Assembly (NCBI RefSeq): GCF_000948975.2
Contig: NZ_CP059735.1
Span: 2,170,001-2,234,000 of the forward strand
DNA length: 64,000 nt
Reading direction: 5' to 3'
Origin: Thalassomonas actiniarum
GTDB taxonomy: Bacteria > Pseudomonadota > Gammaproteobacteria > Enterobacterales > Alteromonadaceae
The notes below the pieces were generated by a model. It was not told where the DNA came from. It worked only from the letters and a program-made list of their open reading frames with translations, and ran no database searches. How positions within the stretch are numbered: the stretch's first letter is position 1; every line of letters begins with the position of its first letter. A program made the translations under genes and the position numbers. Positions 54,395 to 64,000 of the stretch are shown piece after piece.

Positions 54395-55279
54395 TTAAGC
54401 ACGTTTGCGTTTGGCAAAACCCAGGGCGGCGATGCCCAAACCGAATAACGCCAGAGAGCCGGGTGCCGGTACGCTACAAGGGGGCTGGTCGGCGCCGCCA
54501 CAGGTACCAAAGGTAAGGCTGCCCATGGTTGACGAGACGGCGGCATAATTCCAGGCATCGAGATTGGAGCCATGATAGGCAACCGGGGTCAACATCTGGC
54601 CGTTGGCCTGTAAGCCGGTGGCGACAAAACCTGTGCTTGAGTTGTCGTTGATACAACCGCTGCTGCTATCTGAGCGGCAGGTATCCAGCGAGTCGAGGTA
54701 TAGGGGAGAGTTAACATCCACTACAGCTTGTGAACTCGGATATGAACCATAGCTGCCATAGAAGTCGCTGACCCCTATGGCGTTGTTGATACTGTTAATG
54801 CCGGAAGCGAAAACATTGTGATCTGTGCCCAGCACCAGGCCGCCGCCACGCAGATCCAGCTGATGGGCATAATTTTGCATCCAGGCATCTTCCGGCGACA
54901 TACCGTTGGCATTGGTCCAGCTAGCGTAAGAAGAAATCATCCGGCCATCTAAAATCAAATTCTGCTCGGTAAGGTTGTTATACCAGTCGCCGATATTGGC
55001 ATAGTTGGCATTTTGAATGGCGGAATTGTCGGTGCCGACCGATAAGTCATAAACGAAAATCTGGTCAAAGCTGCTGTAGTCGTCATAAACGGCATCATTG
55101 AGAAATCTTGTGGTTACATCATGACCGGCAGCGCTAAGCATAGCTGCCAGGCCGTTACCGTCAGCGACATAGTTGCCGGTGTTGACATGGGCAAATAAAA
55201 TTTGTGAAGCGTTGGCAGACAAAGCAGTAGAAAGTACCAGGCCGGAAACCAGGCCTTTTAAGAGGTTTTTGTACATCAT
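54395..55279 (-). CDS. PEP-CTERM sorting-domain protein
   Basis: The 294-residue product has a signal peptide (to about residue 24) and a C-terminal sorting signal: VPAPGS, a hydrophobic helix and the basic end FAKRKRA. Proteins with this tail are processed by an exosortase (EpsH) and placed in the envelope or matrix, often together with exopolysaccharide. The middle domain (residues 25-260) opens with QILFAHVNTGNY, which looks like a glutamine amidotransferase/ThuA-type or flavodoxin-like start, and then has no known motif. No exosortase gene is in the window. Its physical role is unknown. Confidence 0.85.
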   Translation of the reverse strand: MMYKNLLKGLVSGLVLSTALSANASQILFAHVNTGNYVADGNGLAAMLSAAGHDVTTRFLNDAVYDDYSSFDQIFVYDLSVGTDNSAIQNANYANIGDWYNNLTEQNLILDGRMISSYASWTNANGMSPEDAWMQNYAHQLDLRGGGLVLGTDHNVFASGINSINNAIGVSDFYGSYGSYPSSQAVVDVNSPLYLDSLDTCRSDSSSGCINDNSSTGFVATGLQANGQMLTPVAYHGSNLDAWNYAAVSSTMGSLTFGTCGGADQPPCSVPAPGSLALFGLGIAALGFAKRKRA

Positions 55280-55545
55280 CGAAAATCCTGTTCAATAGTA
55301 TTGTTATCTTATGTTTTTTTGACGTTAAAAATTTGTCACGGAATAATTAGCAGTAACTATGCCAATCATTTTTTAGCGCTTATTTGTCGCTATGGGAATA
55401 AAATCTCTCTATGAATAGGCGGGCCGATGATCTTTTCTTGTCTTTTCAGTGATAAATCTTTTGTTGTCCGTTTTTTTCTGTTTGAAAATCCCTGATAATA
55501 GCGCCACCCTTTCTTCCCTTAATAAGGCGCAGCTTCAGATCCGCC

Positions 55546-56667
55546 ATGAAAATTTATTACGATGAGAATATGCCGTTCGCCCGGGAGTTTTTTGCCGGGC
55601 TTGGTGAGTTAATTCCCTTTGCCGGCCGGGAGCTTACCCCGCAAATAGCGGCAGATGCCGATGTATTGCTGGTGCGCTCCATTACCCGGGTGAATGCAGC
55701 CTTACTCAGTGACAATAAGGGGCTGCAGTTTGTCGGGACCGCCACTATAGGAGTGGATCATATCGATCTGGGCTATTTAAACAGCCGTAATATCGCCTTT
55801 AGCGCCGCTCCTGGCTGTAATGCAGTCTCGGTCGCCGAATATGTGCTCAGCGCCCTGGTCGTTTTGGCAGAGCGTTATTTACTGGATTTATCGGCGTTAA
55901 CTGTGGGTATCGTCGGTGCAGGCAATACCGGTACCCGGTTAAGTGAAAAACTTGATGCTTTAGGCATTAACTACTGTCTGTGCGACCCCTTGCTGGAGCA
56001 GCAGGGAGATGAGCGGGAGTTTAGCTCCCTTGAGCAGGTACTTAATTGCGATGTTATTTCCTTACATGTGCCATTAACCACCACAGGAGAATATCCCAGC
56101 CATCATTTGCTTAACCGGGATAACCTGGCGCGGCTGACGGACAGGCAGATTCTTATCAATGCCTGCCGGGGAGAAGTGGTGGATAATCAAGCGCTGCTGG
56201 CCCTGAAACAGCAGGGACACGGGCTAAAATTGGTGTGGGATGTCTGGGAAAATGAGCCGGATGTTTTACAGCCCCTGATTGAACATACCGAAATTGCCAC
56301 CGCCCACATTGCCGGCTACAGCCTGGAAGGAAAAGCGCGCGGCACTGAAATGCTGTATTTGGCTTTATGTAAGCAGCTGAAAATTAAGCCTAATTTATCG
56401 CTTGAACAGTTTCTGCCACAAGCGGCTATAAGTTATGTAGAAATAAAACAACATTTTGATGAAATTATACTAAACCAGCTGGTAAAAATGGTTTACGATG
56501 TCAGGCGTGACGATGGTATTTTTCGTCAGCAACTAACTAGTCAAGGTTTTGACATGCTTCGTAAAAACTATCCGGTGCGCCGGGAGTTTTCCGCGGTAAC
56601 CGTCGCCTTGGAAGAACAGGCCAGCAGTGATGTGCCCCATCAGCTGGGTTTTAATTTCCCCCGATAA
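55546..56667 (+). CDS. pdxB: 4-phosphoerythronate dehydrogenase
   Basis: The 373-residue NAD-dependent dehydrogenase carries out the second step of pyridoxal phosphate synthesis. It opens MKIYYDENMPFAREFF and has the dinucleotide motif VGIVGAGNTGTRL (about residue 121) and the catalytic region INACRGEVVD. VWDVWENEPDV and HIAGYSLEGKARGTEML complete the D-2-hydroxyacid dehydrogenase pattern, and the PdxB-specific C-terminal dimerisation domain is present. It is followed after 24 bases by asd, with which it may be cotranscribed. Confidence 0.96.
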   Translation: MKIYYDENMPFAREFFAGLGELIPFAGRELTPQIAADADVLLVRSITRVNAALLSDNKGLQFVGTATIGVDHIDLGYLNSRNIAFSAAPGCNAVSVAEYVLSALVVLAERYLLDLSALTVGIVGAGNTGTRLSEKLDALGINYCLCDPLLEQQGDEREFSSLEQVLNCDVISLHVPLTTTGEYPSHHLLNRDNLARLTDRQILINACRGEVVDNQALLALKQQGHGLKLVWDVWENEPDVLQPLIEHTEIATAHIAGYSLEGKARGTEMLYLALCKQLKIKPNLSLEQFLPQAAISYVEIKQHFDEIILNQLVKMVYDVRRDDGIFRQQLTSQGFDMLRKNYPVRREFSAVTVALEEQASSDVPHQLGFNFPR

Positions 56668-56691
56668 GAGTAAGAGAAGAGAGAGAGGAGC

Positions 56692-57711
56692 ATGGCACAG
56701 AAATTTGATGTTTGCGTACTTGGTGCAACCGGTTTGGTAGGCAAAACCATTATTGAAATTCTTGAACAAAGAGATTTTCCCATCAATAAACTTTACCCCC
56801 TGGCAAGCGCACGCTCTGCCGGTGAATTCGTTGAATTTAACGGGGAAAGTATTGAAGTTTTAGACGCCGATAATTTTGACTGGAGCCAGGCCCAGATCGG
56901 TTTCTTTTCTGCCGGCGGCGCCGTGTCTGCAAAATATGCTCCTATTGCCGGTGATGAAGGCTGTATTGTCATTGATAATACTTCTGAGTTCCGCTACGAC
57001 GCCGATATTCCATTGGTGGTGCCGGAAGTGAATCCCCAGGCACTGGCCGAGTACCGTAACCGTAATATTATTGCCAATCCTAACTGTTCAACCATCCAAA
57101 TGATGGTGGCGTTAAAGCCTATTTATGATGCCGTAGGACTTGAGCGCATCAATGTCAGCACTTACCAGTCGGTTTCCGGCGCCGGCAAAGAGGCTATGGA
57201 TGAATTGGCCAAGCAGTGTGCGGACTTGCTCAGCGGTAAGCCGATCGACCCTAAAGTATTCTCTCGCCAGATTGCCTTTAATGTTATTCCGCAAATCGAC
57301 AGCTTTGAAGACAATGGTTATACCCGTGAAGAAATGAAAATGGTCTGGGAAACGAAAAAGATCCTCGGCGATGAAAATGTGCTAGTGAACCCGACCGCGG
57401 TACGGGTTCCGGTATTTTTCGGTCACGGCGAAGCCCTGCATATCGAAACCGGCTCACCGATTTCTGCCGAAGAGGTCAAAGACCTGTTAAGCCAGGCTCC
57501 GGGTTTGGTGGTTTGTGAACAGGATGAGGATTTTCCGACCCAGATAGGCAATGCCAGCGGTCAGGATGATACCTATGTTGGCCGTATCCGCGAAGATATC
57601 AGCCATAACAATGGTATCAATATGTGGATAGTGGCGGATAATACGCGCAAGGGCGCGGCGACCAACAGTATTCAGATTGCCGAGCTGTTGATTAAAGAAT
57701 ATTTATCCTAA
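56692..57711 (+). CDS. asd: Aspartate-semialdehyde dehydrogenase
   Basis: The 339-residue NADPH enzyme reduces aspartyl phosphate to the semialdehyde for lysine, methionine, threonine and cell-wall synthesis. The active-site cysteine is in NPNCSTIQ (about 131), the catalytic histidine in FFGHGEALH (about 245), and the NADP loop is VLGATGLVGKTI. Because Cys and His are both present it should be a true enzyme rather than the Usg paralogue seen in this position in E. coli. GAGAGGAG precedes the ATG. pdxB lies upstream and fimV downstream. Confidence 0.95.
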   Translation: MAQKFDVCVLGATGLVGKTIIEILEQRDFPINKLYPLASARSAGEFVEFNGESIEVLDADNFDWSQAQIGFFSAGGAVSAKYAPIAGDEGCIVIDNTSEFRYDADIPLVVPEVNPQALAEYRNRNIIANPNCSTIQMMVALKPIYDAVGLERINVSTYQSVSGAGKEAMDELAKQCADLLSGKPIDPKVFSRQIAFNVIPQIDSFEDNGYTREEMKMVWETKKILGDENVLVNPTAVRVPVFFGHGEALHIETGSPISAEEVKDLLSQAPGLVVCEQDEDFPTQIGNASGQDDTYVGRIREDISHNNGINMWIVADNTRKGAATNSIQIAELLIKEYLS

Positions 57712-57897
57712 ATCATGCTTCACAGCTAAAAGAGAGAATTTCCTAAAGTAAATCAGAAACTAGCCGTTATAGATCATGGTTGGTTTCTGGTTTATATTAA
57801 TAGTTATTAGTACTTGGAACAAACTTTGCTTTATTATATTGGTCTAAGAAGTGCCAATCTATTGGCGATAAAAATGATTATAACTAGGAAATTCTAG

Positions 57898-60800
57898 ATG
57901 CAACGATGGTTAAGCCTGTGCCTGTGGCAGGTTCTTTTTGTTGGTATGGTGAGTATGCCGGTATTTGCTTTTCAGGAAGCCGGGATACAAATTCGAGGTC
58001 CTAAAAACACCGACCCTTTTCCTTATGGCCGTTACGGGCCTATCTCAGGGCAAGATACCTTGTGGGGCATCGCCACCCAGGTACGTCCAGACCCCGGTTT
58101 ATCTATTTATCAGGTTATGCAGGCCCTGTATCGGGCCAATCCCCAGGCTTTTGCCGATAACAATATCAATCATCTGGTTGAAGGTCAGTTAATGGCGGTA
58201 CCTGCCTATGATGAAATGGTGCGTATCAATAAATCCGCTGCCCAACAATTAGTCGAACAAGCGGTGCAGGCCTGGAGTAAAGGCGGCAGGCAACCCGAAG
58301 AGCAGTCGGTTCAGAAAAAAGATCTGGAAGCGGCCAAATCTGAAATCAATGATCAGTTGCAAAATTATGGCAATTCCCAGCAACAGAAACTTAAAGTGAT
58401 CCAAAGGGATGTTGCCGACTCCATTGACGGCTTGCAGGCGATTTTAAAAGAAAATGCAGAATTAAGGGCCAAGCTGGCGGTCTTTACTGAGCAGCTGGCG
58501 GTGATGCAGCAAGAAGTGGCCAAAAGCGAAGAAATCAAACCTCAGATGGATGACATCCTTAAACTGCAACAGGAAATGTATACCCTGGCGGCAGAGCGGG
58601 ATCGTCTGGCGCAGGCAGAAGCTGAGCGGAAAAACTCTCTGAATAATTATTTGCTGATAGGGCTGGGGTCCACCGTGCCGGCACTCTTGCTGGCTGGCGG
58701 GGGGTATTTGCTCTGGAATCGCCGTAAAACAGCAACTGCCGATGCCGCAGAGAAACCTGTTGCCAAGAAGAAATCGAAAGCAGCTAAAACTGAAGAGCCT
58801 GAGCCGGAAGTTGCGGCAGTTGAAGAGCCGGAGCCGGCGGAGGAATTAACCTTAGATAATGAATTGTCTCTGGATGATGAACTGTCCATAGATCTGGCGG
58901 AAAGTGACGATGATTTGTTCTCTGATGATTTGGATGATCTGGGCAGCGATGAATTACTCGATGATGATGTGATTCACCTGGATGATGAGCTTGATGATTT
59001 AGACGATCTGGATGATTTAGAAGATATTTCCCTGGATCTTGATGCGGATGAAGAAGGGGAATTACTCGAAGGCGGTGAGCTTGGACAAGGGGATCTGGAC
59101 GATTTATTATCCGGCTTGGACGAAGATGAAACACCTGAAGAGGAAACCTCTGAAGCACTGCCAGGCGGTGAGTTGGGTCAGGGGGATCTGGATGATTTAT
59201 TATCCGGTCTGGATGAAGATGAAACATCTGAAGAAGAGACATCAGAAGAGCTGCCCGGCGGTGAACTGGGGCAAGGTGATTTGGATGCCTTATTATCTGG
59301 CCTGGATGAGGATGAAACGGCAACAGAAGCAGCAGAAGTAGCTGAGGCTGATTCTGCTGAAGGCTCTGCAGAAATTACCGATCCCGATGATATCGATGCC
59401 TTATTAGAAGCTGCCGATAAGGATACTGTGGTGTCGGATCCCGATGATATTGATGCCTTGTTGGAAGCGTCGGCATCGCCTGAACCAGAGGCAGCGAAAG
59501 AAATTCCCGAAGGGGCAGATGTTACTGACCCCGATGATATTGATGCCTTGTTGGCAGCATCGGCAGCACCTGAGGCCGCGAAAGAAATTCCTGAAGGGGC
59601 TGATGTCACCGACCCTGATGATATTGATGCCTTGTTGGCAGCATCGGCATCGCCTGAGCCAGAGGCCGCGGAGGAAATTCCCGAAGGGGCAGATGTTACC
59701 GACCCTGATGATATTGATGCCTTGTTGGCAGCATCGGCAGCACCGGCACCTGAGCCGGCGAAAGAAATTCCCGAAGGAGCGGATGTCACCGACCCCGATG
59801 ATATTGATGCCTTGTTGGCAGCATCGGCAGCACCGGCGCCTGAACCGGCGAAAGAAATTCCTGAAGGGGCAGATGTTACCGATCCCGATGATATTGATGC
59901 CTTGTTGGCAGCATCGGCAGCACCGGCGCCTGAACCGGCGAAAGAAATTCCGGAAGGGGCAGATGTTACCGATCCCGATGATATTGATGCCTTGTTGGCA
60001 GCATCGGCAGCACCGGCACCAGAAGCCGCTAAAGAAATTCCGGAAGGGGCGGATGTTACTGACCCTGACGATATTGACGCCTTGTTGGCGGCGGTAGCAC
60101 CTGAGCCTGAACCAGCGAAAGAAATCCCGGAAGGAGCGGATGTTACCGATCCCGATGATATCGACGCCTTACTGGCGGCGGCAGCGCCAGAAGCTGAGGC
60201 AGCACCTGAGTCTGGAGTGGCTGCTGATGTCAATGCCGAGGTGACAGATCCCGACGATATTGATGCTCTCTTGGGGGATATCCAAAACCTGGCCAATGAC
60301 GAGGTCAGTATTGATGATGTCTTACAGGATGTCGCGGCGGAGCAAAGCAGTGAGCAACCGGCTGATGCCGAGGTTTCAAAGCAAGATGCCGATAGCGTTA
60401 CAGATGCAGAGACTCGCGCAAAAATAGAAAGTTTTACCGAAGAATATGTTGCTCCCTTCCTGGCGATGGACTTTAGCGATATCACGGGGAAAGACAGCGG
60501 CAAAGAAAGTGAGCAAGCAAGTACTGGGGAAATTGACCAGGAAAGTGTCGAAGCCGCCGATAGTGAAAGTGTCCCGGAAAGAGAAGCGGTTAGTGAAGAC
60601 AGCAAGCAAGATATTGATAAGCTGGATGAGCCTGCTGTTCAGGAAGATGACCTAAACAGTGAACTTGATCTTGATGCCATTTTACAGGATGTGGAAAGTG
60701 AAGCGCCATCAGCAGAGGATGAACTCGATATTGGTGACGATATCCTGGATGAAGGTATTCCGGATGAGCTGTTGGATGAGATTGCTCAAAGTGAAGGGGG

Positions 60801-61578
60801 AGATGAACTTACCGACGCTTTTGAACATGAGCTTGATGAAGCTGCTTTATCCCAGCTATTAACGGAAGACGACGTGGCTGAAGGTGAGCAAGCCGAAGTT
60901 GGGGAAGTGGCTAATGAGATCACGCCTGATTTTACCGATGAGAATATTTTGGCTGATTTGCTTACCGATGAGTCGAGCACGAAAAAACAGATAGCAGAAG
61001 CATCAGAAATAGATGATATTAAAGAGCTGAATAACTTAGATTTTGATGAATTGCTGGCCAACATTGAAGAAGAGTCGTCACTGACACCAGATGTTCCTGA
61101 TCTGGCAGAGGAATTAATAGCTGAGTCGAGCGATGAGGCAAGTGAAGCGGTTATCGCTGATGTTCTGGATGATGAGTTCGATATCGGTGATGACCTTGAT
61201 ATCGGCGATGAGCTTGAATTACCGCCAGAAAGTCAGCAAGAGGAGGTTCCTCAGGAACAGGGTTCAGCTGCCGATGAAGATTATGTCTCGGTGGACAGTT
61301 TATTATCCGAGACTCAGGAACAGGCCTCCGATGAGGAGCCCTATGAAAAGACCAATATTGATGTCGGTTTTGATGAATTTCCTGAATTTGCCGCCGAAGG
61401 CGATGATATCGACGTTGATGATGACAGTAATGCCATCACGGCGAAACTGGATTTAGCCAAGGTCTATATTGAAATCGGCGATGTGGAAAATGCCCAGGTT
61501 ATTTTACAGGATGTGCTCAGCGACGGTGATGATCAGCAAAAACAAACGGCTGAGGAGTTGTTAAAGGATTTAGGTTGA
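57898..61578 (+). CDS. fimV: FimV/HubP polar landmark protein with long acidic repeats
   Basis: The 1226-residue protein organises the cell pole: homologues recruit chromosome, chemotaxis and pilus or flagellar components. It has a signal peptide (about 1-25), a periplasmic LysM-like domain (about 38-105, with DTLWGIATQVRP), a coiled coil (about 135-245), one membrane helix (about 250-272) and a very acidic cytoplasmic part of over 900 residues. That part holds three 31-residue repeats around GELGQGDLDDLLSGLDEDET and eleven DPDDIDALL units. The C-terminus ends with the conserved FimV domain AKLDLAKVYIEIGDVENAQ. It lies between asd and truA, the usual place. Confidence 0.96.
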   Translation: MQRWLSLCLWQVLFVGMVSMPVFAFQEAGIQIRGPKNTDPFPYGRYGPISGQDTLWGIATQVRPDPGLSIYQVMQALYRANPQAFADNNINHLVEGQLMAVPAYDEMVRINKSAAQQLVEQAVQAWSKGGRQPEEQSVQKKDLEAAKSEINDQLQNYGNSQQQKLKVIQRDVADSIDGLQAILKENAELRAKLAVFTEQLAVMQQEVAKSEEIKPQMDDILKLQQEMYTLAAERDRLAQAEAERKNSLNNYLLIGLGSTVPALLLAGGGYLLWNRRKTATADAAEKPVAKKKSKAAKTEEPEPEVAAVEEPEPAEELTLDNELSLDDELSIDLAESDDDLFSDDLDDLGSDELLDDDVIHLDDELDDLDDLDDLEDISLDLDADEEGELLEGGELGQGDLDDLLSGLDEDETPEEETSEALPGGELGQGDLDDLLSGLDEDETSEEETSEELPGGELGQGDLDALLSGLDEDETATEAAEVAEADSAEGSAEITDPDDIDALLEAADKDTVVSDPDDIDALLEASASPEPEAAKEIPEGADVTDPDDIDALLAASAAPEAAKEIPEGADVTDPDDIDALLAASASPEPEAAEEIPEGADVTDPDDIDALLAASAAPAPEPAKEIPEGADVTDPDDIDALLAASAAPAPEPAKEIPEGADVTDPDDIDALLAASAAPAPEPAKEIPEGADVTDPDDIDALLAASAAPAPEAAKEIPEGADVTDPDDIDALLAAVAPEPEPAKEIPEGADVTDPDDIDALLAAAAPEAEAAPESGVAADVNAEVTDPDDIDALLGDIQNLANDEVSIDDVLQDVAAEQSSEQPADAEVSKQDADSVTDAETRAKIESFTEEYVAPFLAMDFSDITGKDSGKESEQASTGEIDQESVEAADSESVPEREAVSEDSKQDIDKLDEPAVQEDDLNSELDLDAILQDVESEAPSAEDELDIGDDILDEGIPDELLDEIAQSEGGDELTDAFEHELDEAALSQLLTEDDVAEGEQAEVGEVANEITPDFTDENILADLLTDESSTKKQIAEASEIDDIKELNNLDFDELLANIEEESSLTPDVPDLAEELIAESSDEASEAVIADVLDDEFDIGDDLDIGDELELPPESQQEEVPQEQGSAADEDYVSVDSLLSETQEQASDEEPYEKTNIDVGFDEFPEFAAEGDDIDVDDDSNAITAKLDLAKVYIEIGDVENAQVILQDVLSDGDDQQKQTAEELLKDLG
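59071..59318 (+). repeat. Three 93-bp coding repeats in fimV
   Basis: Units begin at 59,071, 59,164 and 59,257 and encode GGELGQGDLDxLLSGLDEDE followed by a Glu/Thr-rich spacer. The 31-codon period is exact. DNA copies are similar but not identical. Confidence 0.92.
59374..60274 (+). repeat. Eleven-copy acidic coding repeat in fimV
   Basis: DPDDIDALL recurs eleven times, mostly in a unit of about 30 codons with an Ala/Pro/Glu spacer and EIPEGADVT. Several central units are nearly identical in DNA, which suggests recent expansion by slippage or unequal crossing-over. Confidence 0.95.
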
Positions 61579-61606
61579 TAGTTTATCATTCGTTGATCTA
61601 ACCCTG

Positions 61607-61634
61607 AAAAATCCGCACCTTGTGCGGATTTTTT
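61607..61634 (+). terminator. Intrinsic terminator of fimV
   Basis: AAATCCGCAC/GTGCGGATTT (61,609-61,618 with 61,622-61,631) with a short loop and a T run lies 30 bases past the fimV stop. Confidence 0.93.
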
Positions 61635-61798
61635 ATTTCCTGGATAAAAGCGGCTCGGATATGGACGCCGGGCAGTAAAGCGCTTTATTGGCTGCCTGGA
61701 TAAGCACAGGGGATTTTTCGGGACAAATAGCGCGAATGAGTCTTGGCATCACAGCGTAAAATAATGGATAATGCGCCCCCGCAGTAGTGGAGGTTAAT

Positions 61799-62581
61799 AT
61801 GCGATATGCTTTAGGGGTTGAATATGACGGTAAAAATTATTACGGCTGGCAACGCCAGAATGATTTTGTCAGTGTTCAACAATCATTAGAAACCGCGTTA
61901 TCTAAAATCGCGGATGAGCCGATAGAAGTCATTTGTGCCGGTCGTACCGATACCGGAGTGAATGCCACCAACCAGGTGGTGCACTTTGATACCGATAAGA
62001 TCAGAAAAGATGTCGCCTGGACATTAGGTACCAATACTCATTTGCCTAAAGATATTGCCGTTAGCTGGGTCAAAGTAGTCAGTGATGAATTTCACGCGCG
62101 TTTTAGCGCCACAGCCCGCCGTTATCGCTATATTATTCACAATAATAATCTGCGTTCGGCCATTCTCAGCAGCGGCTTGAGCTTTTGTCATTATCCGTTA
62201 GACGAAAAGCTGATGCATGAAGCGGCGCAGTATCTGATCGGCCGGCATGATTTTGACTCTTTCCGTACCGTACATTGCCAGTCACATTCGCCGATCAGAA
62301 CTTTGATGCATTGTAATGTCAGCCGCCAGGGGCACTATGTCATTATTGATATTAAGGCCAATGCCTTTTTACATCATATGGTCAGAAATATCGCCGGCAG
62401 TTTGATGAGAGTAGGGCAAGGGTTAGAGCCGGTGACCTGGATCAAAGAAGTGCTTGAAGCTAAAAACCGGTGTGTTGCCGGTATCACTGCACCCTCGGGC
62501 GGTTTGTACTTTGTTGACGTGGATTACCCCGAAGCGTTTGATATCCCGAAAAGAGATCTTGGTCCTTTGTTTTTAAAATAA
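61799..62581 (+). CDS. truA: tRNA pseudouridine synthase A
   Basis: The 260-residue enzyme makes pseudouridine at tRNA positions 38-40. It opens [20 protein letters not shown] (the key part is YDGxxYxGWQ), and the catalytic aspartate lies in [11 protein letters not shown] (about 51). [15 protein letters not shown] and the final [13 protein letters not shown] are typical. GGAGG precedes the ATG at 61,799 by 5 bases, so the ORF's four earlier codons are dropped. It lies between the fimV terminator and accD. Confidence 0.97.
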   Translation: MRYALGVEYDGKNYYGWQRQNDFVSVQQSLETALSKIADEPIEVICAGRTDTGVNATNQVVHFDTDKIRKDVAWTLGTNTHLPKDIAVSWVKVVSDEFHARFSATARRYRYIIHNNNLRSAILSSGLSFCHYPLDEKLMHEAAQYLIGRHDFDSFRTVHCQSHSPIRTLMHCNVSRQGHYVIIDIKANAFLHHMVRNIAGSLMRVGQGLEPVTWIKEVLEAKNRCVAGITAPSGGLYFVDVDYPEAFDIPKRDLGPLFLK

Positions 62582-62769
62582 TGTTTTTAGGATGATGTTT
62601 ATTTGCGCATAAAAACACAAAACAGACCAGTTTTTTGTAGGTAACATACGCTAAACTATGGTTTAATTCTCGGTTATATTTGTTTTTATTAATTAAAAGA
62701 CGTTTGTTGATTGTTATTTCAGCAAAACGTCGACACTTTTTCTCGTTGCAACAGGCAAAAAATTAAATT

Positions 62770-63627
62770 ATGAGCTGGATAGAAAAAATTCTCCCGAAAG
62801 CGAAAGCGACACAAAAGCGCAATATTCCCGAAGGTGTTTGGAGCAAATGTGGCTCCTGTAACGCCGTGCTGTATAAAGTTGAATTAGACCGTCAAATGTC
62901 GGTATGTCCTAAGTGCGATCACCATATGCGCATCAGCGCCCGAAACCGTATTGACGGTTTCCTGGATCAGGGAGAGCGCCTTGAGCTTGGTGAAGAGTTT
63001 GAAGCACAGGATATCTTAAAGTTTAAAGACTCCAAGCGTTATAAAGACAGATTAAGCTCGGCACAAAAAAATACCGGGGAAAAAGATGCTTTAGTGGTGA
63101 TGAAAGGCGAATTGCACGGCATGCCGATAGTTGCTGCTGCTTTTGAATTTTCTTTCTTAGGCGGCTCTATGGCTTCTGTGGTCGGTGCGCGTTTTGTTAA
63201 AGGCGTGGAATACTGCCTGGAGCATAACTTACCGTTTGTGTGTTTTTCTGCCAGTGGCGGCGCCCGTATGCAGGAAGCCCTGTTTTCCTTGATGCAAATG
63301 GCGAAAACCAGTGCCGCTTTGGCAAAAATGAGCGAAAAAGGCCTGCCGTATATTTCGGTATTAACCGATCCGACCATGGGCGGTGTATCTGCCAGTTTAG
63401 CCATGTTAGGTGATGTTAATGTTGCCGAGCCTAAAGCCCTGATTGGTTTTGCCGGTCCGCGGGTTATCGAGCAAACGGTACGGGAAAAACTGCCGGAAGG
63501 TTTCCAGCGCAGCGAATTCCTGTTGGAAAAAGGTGCAATTGATTTAATTGTTGACCGCCGTGAAATGCGTGGTACCTTAGCCCGCCTGTTAGGTAAGTTT
63601 ATGGGGCACACCAGCCCGGTCCAATAA
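62770..63627 (+). CDS. accD: Acetyl-CoA carboxylase carboxyltransferase subunit beta
   Basis: The 285-residue subunit, with AccA, moves the carboxyl group from biotin to acetyl-CoA to form malonyl-CoA. The N-terminal zinc ribbon has four cysteines in the pattern CGSC (residues about 27-30) and CPKC (about 46-49). The carboxylase fold follows with [33 protein letters not shown] and [12 protein letters not shown]. Length is normal. The ribosome site is weak. folC begins 6 bases after the stop, the common gammaproteobacterial pair. Confidence 0.98.
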   Translation: MSWIEKILPKAKATQKRNIPEGVWSKCGSCNAVLYKVELDRQMSVCPKCDHHMRISARNRIDGFLDQGERLELGEEFEAQDILKFKDSKRYKDRLSSAQKNTGEKDALVVMKGELHGMPIVAAAFEFSFLGGSMASVVGARFVKGVEYCLEHNLPFVCFSASGGARMQEALFSLMQMAKTSAALAKMSEKGLPYISVLTDPTMGGVSASLAMLGDVNVAEPKALIGFAGPRVIEQTVREKLPEGFQRSEFLLEKGAIDLIVDRREMRGTLARLLGKFMGHTSPVQ

Positions 63628-63632
63628 TTTTT

Positions 63633-64000
63633 ATGTCACAACAAACTCCAAGCCACTCTTTGCAAAGCAGCCTTCAAGAGTGGCTTTGTTATTTAGAACA
63701 CCTCCATAGCCAGGAAATTGAACTTGGCTTATCCCGTATCGGCCAGGTCGCCTCGCATCTTAATATCGATTTCAGCTTTGCCAAAGTGATCACTGTTGCC
63801 GGTACTAATGGTAAAGGCACCAGTTGTGCCTTTCTTGAGCATGCCCTGCTCGGGCAGGGTAAATCCGTTGCTGTCTATTCTTCTCCCCATATTGAGCGTT
63901 TTAATGAGCGTTTGAGAATTAATAAACAGGACTGCGACGATCAGGCTTTTATCCGCGCCTTTGTTGAAATAGAACAGGCCAGGGGAGATATTTCCCTCAG
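63633..64000 (+). CDS. folC: Folylpolyglutamate/dihydrofolate synthase, N-terminal part
   Basis: The frame starts at ATG 63,633 and runs off the window end, giving about 122 codons. The nucleotide loop VAGTNGKGTSCAFLEHAL (about residues 55-72) and the following SSPHIERFNERLRIN are the FolC signature. The enzyme adds glutamate to dihydropteroate and to folates, and it resembles MurC-F ligases. It lies 6 bases after accD, consistent with an accD-folC operon. The start lacks a strong ribosome site, so coupling to accD is likely. Only the N-terminal third can be judged. Confidence 0.95.
   Translation, partial: MSQQTPSHSLQSSLQEWLCYLEHLHSQEIELGLSRIGQVASHLNIDFSFAKVITVAGTNGKGTSCAFLEHALLGQGKSVAVYSSPHIERFNERLRINKQDCDDQAFIRAFVEIEQARGDISL

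Noticed and set aside
56692-57711. Usg-type paralogue instead of Asd
   Set aside because: The active-site Cys (NPNCST) and His (FFGHGEA) are both present, which fits a working aspartate-semialdehyde dehydrogenase.
59178-60605. A 475-codon minus-strand frame opposite fimV
   Set aside because: It is a shadow of the acidic repeats: the complement of GAT/GCA-rich DNA reads as Ser/Ala-rich sequence without stops. It has no ribosome site and no motif.

Overview
The window is chromosomal DNA of a marine gammaproteobacterium. Gene order (ssrA-smpB-ratA-rnfH, bamE-recN-nadK facing grpE, dnaK-dnaJ, epmC/yfcL-mnmC-fabB, pdxB-asd-fimV-truA-accD-folC) and protein style (Tat-exported oxidoreductases, secreted proteases with PPC, P and PKD-like domains, a PEP-CTERM protein, a curli operon) fit Alteromonadales, most likely Colwelliaceae (Thalassomonas or Thalassotalea-like). 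This placement is inference from content, since no search was run.

Bases 1-17,970 are largely accessory: the end of a GGDEF protein, two uncharacterised proteins, an endonuclease I homologue lacking its catalytic pair, a secreted S1 protease, a Tat/GMC sugar oxidation operon (subunit 3, GMC flavoprotein, sugar isomerase-like lipoprotein), a small and a large membrane protein, a Tat dienelactone hydrolase, a SymE-like protein, and a class 3 lipase preceded by two tandem paralogues that could be immunity proteins. From about 15 to 17 kb the DNA is AT-rich. It carries copies of a short repeat, a hexamer microsatellite, a broken second endonuclease I gene, a membrane-anchored coiled-coil/winged-helix protein and a small membrane protein. 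This stretch lies on the 3' side of the tmRNA gene, a common island site.

Bases 18,001-36,180 form a trans-translation and stress core: tmRNA (tag ANDETFALAA), smpB, ratA, rnfH, then about 6 kb of inserted genes (MarC, a CadC-like regulator with TPR-like C-terminus, an FGE/CBM-like secreted protein, an intradiol dioxygenase), then bamE, recN, nadK, grpE, a periplasmic solute-binding protein, dnaK, dnaJ and nhaA. grpE and dnaK each have a strong sigma-32-type promoter.

Bases 36,212-47,350 hold a phosphotransferase, an Lrp regulator, a large subtilase and a complete curli set: csgB, an unusually large csgA (505 aa, about 19 repeats), csgE, csgF and csgG on one strand, then a PilZ protein and csgD on the other. 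A cyclic di-GMP link to matrix production is plausible from this layout.

Bases 47,352-64,000 are housekeeping: epmC, a COG3199 kinase-like gene, yfcL, mnmC, fabB, a GAF histidine kinase, a PEP-CTERM protein, pdxB, asd, fimV/hubP with long acidic repeats, truA, accD and the start of folC.

The most unusual non-coding signal is a pair of intergenic tandem arrays (20,091-20,275 and 37,253-37,411). They share one architecture, but the 5-bp stem differs between them and still pairs, which points to selection on structure.
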